In this document: one piece after another, positions 59,954 to 64,000 of the stretch
How the letters are laid out: each line of letters starts with the position of its first letter
Numbering within the stretch: the stretch's first letter is position 1
From: a virus
Strand: one strand, 5' to 3'
Length of the DNA stretch: 64,000 nt
Virus record (IMG/VR): IMGVR_UViG_3300020172_002676
Location: 39,805-103,804 of that record
Translations under genes and position numbers: made by a program
The notes under the pieces: model-generated
Told to the model about the DNA's origin: nothing
The model's input: the letters and a program-made list of their open reading frames with translations, nothing else
Database searches by the model: none

Positions 59954-60361
59954 ATGATGAAATTATTAATTCACAAACTGCGACGTTTAACCCAAAAGTG
60001 GTTTATCTCAACTGTAAGGATAACTGCCCCGCGTCAACAAAAATCTCAATATGAAAGAGATTGTATCTCCATTTGTAAAAAATTAATTTTAAAGGAAGAC
60101 ACTATTCTTCTACTAACACCAATTTCTGATAAACGATATATTAGAAATGAGGAAAATCAGATTTTTGTTATATTAGAAAATCATGCGGTTAAAGTTATTA
60201 ACCACATTTATTCGTATACCGTTATTTTAGACACTAACTCGTGGTTAAATGTTGTTAGTATTTTTGACAATGAGGTTGAGAAACGTAGAGACGAATTTGA
60301 AAAAGAAATAACATCAAATATTAAACATTCACTTAAAAACATTTTAACTAAAATACAATGA
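59954..60361 (+). CDS. Hypothetical protein at start of small plus-strand operon
   Basis: A 135-residue protein with a basic N-terminus (MKLLIHKLRRLTQKWFIST) and alternating strands (DTILLLTPISDKRYIRNEEN, IFVILENHAVKVINHIYSY, TVILDTNSWLNVVSIFDNEV) followed by a charged C-terminal helix. An ATG two codons later is also possible (MKLLIHK). No recognised domain, and no membrane segment. A promoter-like TATATTTG box lies 15 bases upstream. It overlaps the next gene, a single-membrane-span protein, by 4 bases. Confidence 0.55.
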   Translation: MMKLLIHKLRRLTQKWFISTVRITAPRQQKSQYERDCISICKKLILKEDTILLLTPISDKRYIRNEENQIFVILENHAVKVINHIYSYTVILDTNSWLNVVSIFDNEVEKRRDEFEKEITSNIKHSLKNILTKIQ

Positions 60362-60645
60362 AAACAAAACCATTTAAAACTACTTTCTATTTTGGGTTAA
60401 TCCTAATATTTTTCATAAGCTGTTTAGTATCTTTAATTGTTGTGAATGTAAGTCGGTCAACAATTTTTAAACATAAAAAAGAAAAAGTTACTGACACTAT
60501 GATGATTTCATTACCGCCAGAAATTCAGATTATTCACGATACGGTTTATAGAGATAGAGAGGTAATTCCAAAAAAAATTCCAAAGGTATATATCCCAAAG
60601 ATTGTGACTGTAATTGAAGAAAAAGATTCTTTAAATATTAAATAG
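60358..60645 (+). CDS. Small inner-membrane protein
   Basis: A 95-residue protein with one clear transmembrane helix, FYFGLILIFFISCLVSLIVV (about residues 11-30), preceded by a positively charged N-terminus (MKTKPFKTT). The rest (about 34-95) is hydrophilic with a proline-rich middle, including VYRDREVIPKKIPKVYIPKI. With few positive residues after the span near the helix end, the topology is hard to call. The Cys inside the helix (FISC) is a poor lipobox. A spanin or a membrane-remodelling role in lysis would fit a protein of this size, but sequence evidence is weak. Its 3' end overlaps the convergent gene by 8 bases. Confidence 0.6.
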   Translation: MKTKPFKTTFYFGLILIFFISCLVSLIVVNVSRSTIFKHKKEKVTDTMMISLPPEIQIIHDTVYRDREVIPKKIPKVYIPKIVTVIEEKDSLNIK

Positions 60646-61330
60646 AATTTTTATATTCGTTAAGAACTGTAGAAATTATATTTCTTAATGATTCATTTTT
60701 TGGTTTGTATGATACCATAGTTGGTTTGTTACCTTTACCAATTTTAGGGTCTTTTTTCTCTTCTCTTCTTTTTTGAGAACATGCTGACTTTTTTTGAGAG
60801 TCTGTCATTTTAGATGCAACCCCTGCGGCTCTACATTTAGGATATCCTTTATCCGACGCTTCAGGTCTACCACACGGTGGGTGTCCCCCACCTTCTTTTT
60901 TTCTGCAAATATTAACCCAAGGACCTTTTGGTTGTGAACTACCTTTTGGAGCTTTCTTTTTACCAAACCAAACTGCTAAATCTTCTTTTAGCTGTCCTAC
61001 TACTTTTTTAATCATTTCTTCAGGATTTTCAACATCATTAATGTTACTACCTTCGTCATCATTTTGACCTGTATAGAATTTTTTTAAGTACATATCCACT
61101 CTAGATAATTTTTCCGTTCTATTTTCAATTTTTTTTCTTTCTTCAGGTGTTTCTAAATAATCACCATCAGCTTCTTCATATGCCAATTCAGCATTCGTAT
61201 ATTTGTATACAGGAGTATTAAATGGTGCCAATTGGTTTGGTAACCATTGTTGTGGAGCAAGAACGATTGGGACTTTAAAATGTCCTGACGAACCTGAACC
61301 TGTAGCTTCACTAATTCCATTTCTTTTCAT
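60638..61330 (-). CDS. DUF5872-like protein, candidate internal protein
   Basis: A 230-residue protein from ATG 61330 (MKRNGISEATGSGSSGHF). The longer frame starting at 61378 crosses a promoter-like TATATTTATATT element and adds a hydrophobic stretch, so I do not use it. A motif VNICRKKEGGGHPPCGRPEA (about 136-155) followed by YPKCRAAGVASKMTDSQKKS and ACSQKRREEK is the DUF5872-related pattern with paired cysteines. It ends in a helix SLRNIISTVLNEYKNSI like the N-terminal helix of the 59421 protein. Functional partners are likely to be these two. TTTG with a TATATTTA box upstream may be a promoter. Confidence 0.62.
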   Translation of the reverse strand: MKRNGISEATGSGSSGHFKVPIVLAPQQWLPNQLAPFNTPVYKYTNAELAYEEADGDYLETPEERKKIENRTEKLSRVDMYLKKFYTGQNDDEGSNINDVENPEEMIKKVVGQLKEDLAVWFGKKKAPKGSSQPKGPWVNICRKKEGGGHPPCGRPEASDKGYPKCRAAGVASKMTDSQKKSACSQKRREEKKDPKIGKGNKPTMVSYKPKNESLRNIISTVLNEYKNSI

Positions 61331-61360
61331 ATACTTAATATAAATATACGAAAACATATT

Positions 61361-61582
61361 ATGAGCAAAGAAAAACAACCGATGGGATTATTATTTGATA
61401 GTGTTGCTTATTATCAACCTGAAGATATTCAATTGTTGGTGGATAATTTATCCTACGAACAATCATTATTTATGATATCACAAGCATTAGAATATGCCCA
61501 CAAAAATGGATTGTATTCATTACAAGAATCAGAATTAATTTCAAAATCATTAAGAGGTTTGGTATTACCAAAAGAACAATAA
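61361..61582 (+). CDS. Small hypothetical protein
   Basis: A 73-residue protein, mildly acidic, with helical segments PEDIQLLVDNLSYEQSLFMI and ALEYAHKNGLYSLQESELIS and a C-terminal ISKSLRGLVLPKEQ. It has no recognisable domain. It is divergent from the 60638 gene (30 bases apart) and convergent with the zinc-ribbon protein gene, with a strong terminator between. Helix-rich small proteins like this are common phage host-interaction factors, but no specific function can be given. Confidence 0.6.
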   Translation: MSKEKQPMGLLFDSVAYYQPEDIQLLVDNLSYEQSLFMISQALEYAHKNGLYSLQESELISKSLRGLVLPKEQ

Positions 61583-61609
61583 AAAAGGAGTCTCACGGGA
61601 CTCCTTTTT
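61582..61609. terminator. Bidirectional terminator between convergent genes
   Basis: The stem AAAAAGGAGTC/GACTCCTTTTT with a 6-base loop lies between the plus-strand gene ending at 61582 and the minus-strand zinc-ribbon gene ending at 61612. Confidence 0.85.
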
Positions 61610-61611
61610 AT

Positions 61612-62355
61612 TTATAACTTATTTCCACAAGATGGACAAAACTTATGACTCTTTTTTGTCTTAGAGCCACATTCAGTACAATAATGTTTAATATCGTCAG
61701 TGGTTTTATTTTTATTATCTAATGGTAATATTTTTAAACTTATTTGATGTGAAACATTGTATTCAAAATTTTGATACGAATTAGTAAATTGTTGTTTTGA
61801 TTTATCACCCTTTTCAACCCTACCTGTTTCAATAGTGTTACTTAAATATGAAGTGTTAACACCAATTGAATTAGATGATGTAAAAGTCATATTACCATTT
61901 GAGTTAGATGTTGTGAAAGTCGGATTAACATAATACGGTAAACCTGTGAATGTATTCACATAATTCCCCAATCTTAATGTTGAACCGTAATTTGGTTGAT
62001 AAGTTTGTTCATTGTAGAACTCAATTCTAACATCCCCGTTTAAATCAATTGCCGTCCTGTTTGCTGACGTATCTTTTACTTCGTAGGTACTGAACTCAAA
62101 CTTGTTATTAGTGTCAAAAAAACGTTCTAAAAACACTCTTTGACCTGGTTTAATGACAATACCACTTGTTGAGATATACTCGCCATTTAGTTTGATTTTA
62201 CAAAGAATAGATTTTTGTGTTGGATTATGAATTTCAAATTCAAAATTGTCTTTGTCGTTAAGAAATACGACGTGTCCATTATAGACCTTTAAACGCGACT
62301 TCTTCTTTGTGATGTGCGCAGTCGGTTTGCCCACTTTAATTGTTGTGTAATACAT
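61612..62355 (-). CDS. Virion-associated protein with C-terminal zinc ribbon
   Basis: A 247-residue protein. The N-terminal about 115 residues are beta-rich (YYTTIKVGKPTAHITKKKSR, FLNDKDNFEFEIHNPTQKSI, SGIVIKPGQRVFLERFFD) and look like a jelly-roll or immunoglobulin-like decoration protein. The middle is Asn/Thr/Ser-rich. The C-terminus has a zinc ribbon CTECGSKTKKSHKFCPSCGN (CxxC...CxxC, about 225-244). Zinc ribbons in such proteins often stabilise a small knob. It lies two genes downstream of the capsid gene on the same strand, so it may decorate the head, though this is a guess. A bidirectional terminator ends the gene. Confidence 0.68.
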   Translation of the reverse strand: MYYTTIKVGKPTAHITKKKSRLKVYNGHVVFLNDKDNFEFEIHNPTQKSILCKIKLNGEYISTSGIVIKPGQRVFLERFFDTNNKFEFSTYEVKDTSANRTAIDLNGDVRIEFYNEQTYQPNYGSTLRLGNYVNTFTGLPYYVNPTFTTSNSNGNMTFTSSNSIGVNTSYLSNTIETGRVEKGDKSKQQFTNSYQNFEYNVSHQISLKILPLDNKNKTTDDIKHYCTECGSKTKKSHKFCPSCGNKL

Positions 62356-62484
62356 TTTTTTAATTTTAATTTAGTTTTATGACTACGTTACCAATACCTT
62401 TGTATCCGTGAATACTCAACAACTTCTTAGGGCTGGGGACTGATAAACTAAAAATCTAAAAATAAATATATGATGATTTGAAAA

Positions 62485-63174
62485 TTAATAAATGATATTA
62501 TTACCTTTTACTATATTTTCTGTACCCCACATAGGTTGTAAGTTATCTAACGACCAACATTTAGTAAAACTATCATCGTCGACCGACTCAAAATTAAAAG
62601 ATGATATGGGCATTCTATGGTCAACATGCCACTCACCATAATTCTCCCACGTCATACCATCCGTAAACAAATTCTCTAAATGTGAAATCAATTCTTCAGG
62701 TGTATATCTTAGAATGTCAAAGTAATGTTTATTCTTTTCTACATTATTCTCCTTTAATACCTGATATATTGCAGTTCTGAAATTGGCGATTAGTTTATAG
62801 GCGGGGTCACTCGCTTTACGATATCTTTCATAGTCACGTTTGGTTTTACGAATTTTATCTAAATTATTTTCTCGGTATTCTTTAAGATATTTTTTACGAT
62901 ACTCTTTGTTTTCTTCATACCATTTATCGTAATTTTTTCTTTTACGTTCTTTTGTTTCAGGTTTTGATTCGTATTTTTTCATCGCAACTTTTCTACCTCC
63001 AATATTTCTTCTTCCTGATGGTCCAAAAATAATACCACTTTCTTTAAGAATTCTATTAACAGTTTGTTTACTTATACCCGTTTTTATAGATATAGTATGG
63101 GTCCCTAATAATTCCTCATTATACATTTTTAGAATATTGTCTAATTGTTCTTTGTTTAATTCTATTTTCCTCAT
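62485..63174 (-). CDS. HNH endonuclease with N-terminal helix-turn-helix
   Basis: A 229-residue protein from ATG 63174 (MRKIELNKEQLDNILKMY). The longer frame starting with TTG 63240 begins inside a terminator and is rejected. The N-terminus has a helix-turn-helix, THTISIKTGISKQTVNRILK (about 24-43), as in homing-type HNH proteins. A basic middle (KKYLKEYRENNLDKIRKTKR) follows. The C-terminal HNH part is WHVDHRMPISSF (about 181-192), then LDNLQPMWGTENIVKGNN. It lies between the capsid gene and the zinc-ribbon gene, a classic site for homing endonuclease insertion. A TATATTTATA element precedes it. Confidence 0.88.
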   Translation of the reverse strand: MRKIELNKEQLDNILKMYNEELLGTHTISIKTGISKQTVNRILKESGIIFGPSGRRNIGGRKVAMKKYESKPETKERKRKNYDKWYEENKEYRKKYLKEYRENNLDKIRKTKRDYERYRKASDPAYKLIANFRTAIYQVLKENNVEKNKHYFDILRYTPEELISHLENLFTDGMTWENYGEWHVDHRMPISSFNFESVDDDSFTKCWSLDNLQPMWGTENIVKGNNIIY

Positions 63175-63228
63175 AGTTATAAATATAACACATTTAACCG
63201 AAAAACCTATAGTTTTTTTTATTAAAAA

Positions 63229-63256
63229 AAAAAGGGACAATTACTTGTCCCTTTTT
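63229..63256 (-). terminator. Strong terminator after the capsid gene
   Basis: The stem AAAAAGGGACAA/TTGTCCCTTTTT with loop TTAC is followed on the minus strand by a long T-run. It lies 22 bases after the capsid stop codon, as expected for an abundant transcript. Confidence 0.85.
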
Positions 63257-63277
63257 AGTGTATTTGTTAAAGATTGA

Positions 63278-64000
63278 TTATCTCAATTCTCTTAAGTCAA
63301 ACGTTCTAACACCATCTACAGTAATTCTTCCGTAAAATCTGTTATTTACCATTTTTTTAGCGTATCTAGTCATGATACCTTTGATTGGTGTAAAGTTAAA
63401 CGGATTGTACATTGTAGGAGTTAATTGTAAAGGTACGTACGGTGCGTAGATGTAACCTGTATCTAACAATGATGTTCCTTTATGTCCCATTAACACTTGG
63501 TTAGGTGGGAAGTAAGGGTCACGATAAACTTGGTAACGACCAGCTAAAGTACCTACTCTTTCAATACCCATGTTGTATTGGTCTTGTTCAGGTGCTGCGT
63601 TTGATACGTGGAAATATTCCAAATCATCAAAAATTGCACTGATTTCAGAAGAAACAACAATCCAGTTTGCTCCACCTCTTAAGGTAGATTTGTGGATTTG
63701 AGCTGAAATTTGATTGATAGCGGTAATCAACGTTTGGTTCCAATCTTTTTGAGTGTAGGGTTGTGCACTACCTCCTAGACGTTTCCAACCATTGTAATCC
63801 CATCTTAAGTTCCAAGCAGCACCTTTACGTAAATCTCTTAAGATTTCACGGTCAATTTCTGCCGCAACTTGCTCAGATAATAAAGCAGTTAATTCCGCTT
63901 CAGCATCAATGTTATGGAATGCCGCAACATCTTGAGCCATTTCAGGAGACCATTGTGCTCTTAATTTTCTTTCAGTTACAGAAACTGTTACTGACATTAA
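63278..64000 (-). CDS. Major capsid protein (gp23-like), N-terminal part outside the window
   Basis: The C-terminal 241 residues of a T4 gp23-type capsid protein are visible, ending FDLRELR. The frame continues off the right edge; the Met at 63997 is internal. Diagnostic stretches are SVTERKLRAQWSPEMAQDVA, AELTALLSEQVAAEIDREIL, KSTLRGGANWIVVSSEIS, ERVGTLAGRYQVYRDPYFPP, and TGYIYAPYVPLQLTPTMYNP followed by GIMTRYAKKMV. gp23 forms the hexamers of the head and is matured by a prohead protease. The gene is read leftward and is followed by a strong terminator. In T4 the genes 20-22 precede it; here they would lie beyond position 64000. Confidence 0.95.
   Translation of the reverse strand, partial: LMSVTVSVTERKLRAQWSPEMAQDVAAFHNIDAEAELTALLSEQVAAEIDREILRDLRKGAAWNLRWDYNGWKRLGGSAQPYTQKDWNQTLITAINQISAQIHKSTLRGGANWIVVSSEISAIFDDLEYFHVSNAAPEQDQYNMGIERVGTLAGRYQVYRDPYFPPNQVLMGHKGTSLLDTGYIYAPYVPLQLTPTMYNPFNFTPIKGIMTRYAKKMVNNRFYGRITVDGVRTFDLRELR

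Noticed and set aside
61331-61378. Longer N-terminus MFFFAHNMFSYIYIK for the 60638 gene
   Set aside because: The segment spans a promoter-like TATATTTATATT element and overlaps the divergent gene start at 61361; ATG 61330 fits better.
62395-62402. TACCTTTG, a match to the Bacteroidetes -7 box on the plus strand
   Set aside because: There is no TTTG at the right spacing upstream and no plus-strand gene follows.
63175-63240. Longer HNH reading frame from TTG 63240
   Set aside because: It would begin inside the stem of the capsid gene terminator; ATG 63174 starts the recognisable protein.
1-64000. Search by eye for tRNA genes, integrase or insertion sequences
   Set aside because: No cloverleaf-like T-loop/anticodon arrangement, integrase motif or terminal repeats were noticed; a tRNAscan run would be needed to be certain.

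Overview
This window is an internal slice of the genome of a tailed, contractile (T4-like) phage with AT-rich DNA. Both ends cut through genes. The virion and replication set points to the T4 supergroup: a gp23-type major capsid protein (right edge), a tail sheath and a gp19-type tube, a gp26-like baseplate chaperone, a tape measure, a gp5-like hub, family B DNA polymerase, PhoH, dUTPase and a gp55-like late sigma factor. The host is probably a member of the Bacteroidetes. Four genes or operons have upstream sequences matching or nearly matching the Bacteroidetes housekeeping promoter (TTTG, 19 bases, TAnnTTTG), and start codons are preceded by A-rich sequence without a Shine-Dalgarno motif. 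The organism itself cannot be named from the sequence alone.

Layout. 1-10667 (mostly minus): tail and neck module, comprising a cut structural protein, tape measure, chaperone pair with a possible +1 frameshift, tube, a HAD-like protein, an oversized sheath and two neck/tail-completion candidates, with one small ribbon-helix-helix gene on the plus strand. 10772-15637 (plus): SNF2 helicase, a superoxide dismutase fused to a predicted nuclease, and a gp13-like neck protein. 15623-18865 (minus): DNA polymerase and a small structural protein. 18937-19693 (plus): a ribbon-helix-helix protein and an HNH endonuclease. 19690-27471 (minus): nine genes of glycosyltransferases and methyltransferases. 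27555-31362 (minus): three fibre or adhesin-like proteins with Thr/Pro-rich mucin-like stalks. 31414-33988 (plus): five small proteins, probably virion or assembly proteins. 34044-53663 (plus): a long, tightly packed operon with an exonuclease, dUTPase, many glycosyltransferases, nucleotide-sugar enzymes (GDP-mannose dehydratase, a UDP-glucose dehydrogenase relative, a DegT-like mini-aminotransferase), a beta-ketoacyl-ACP synthase III, an acyltransferase, a dioxygenase, PhoH and the sigma factor. 53679-59416 (plus): baseplate or structural genes. 59421-64000: small genes on both strands, a zinc-ribbon structural protein, an HNH endonuclease and the capsid protein.

How it may work together. 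Early genes (polymerase, SOD-nuclease, exonuclease/dUTPase operon) carry host-type promoters. Several late genes on both strands share an 11-base motif, TATTTATAGAT, in the sense orientation, which may be read by the phage sigma factor. The most unusual content is the sugar machinery, with roughly twenty glycosyltransferase, methyltransferase and nucleotide-sugar genes. The arrangement of a GT60-type GlcNAc-transferase gene next to three Thr/Pro-rich stalk genes suggests that the phage glycosylates its own fibres in a mucin-like way. The plus-strand cluster looks able to build or decorate a fucose-type or acylated amino sugar. These last points are inference. No tRNA, CRISPR array, integrase or insertion sequence was seen, and no stretch longer than about 130 bases lacks a gene.
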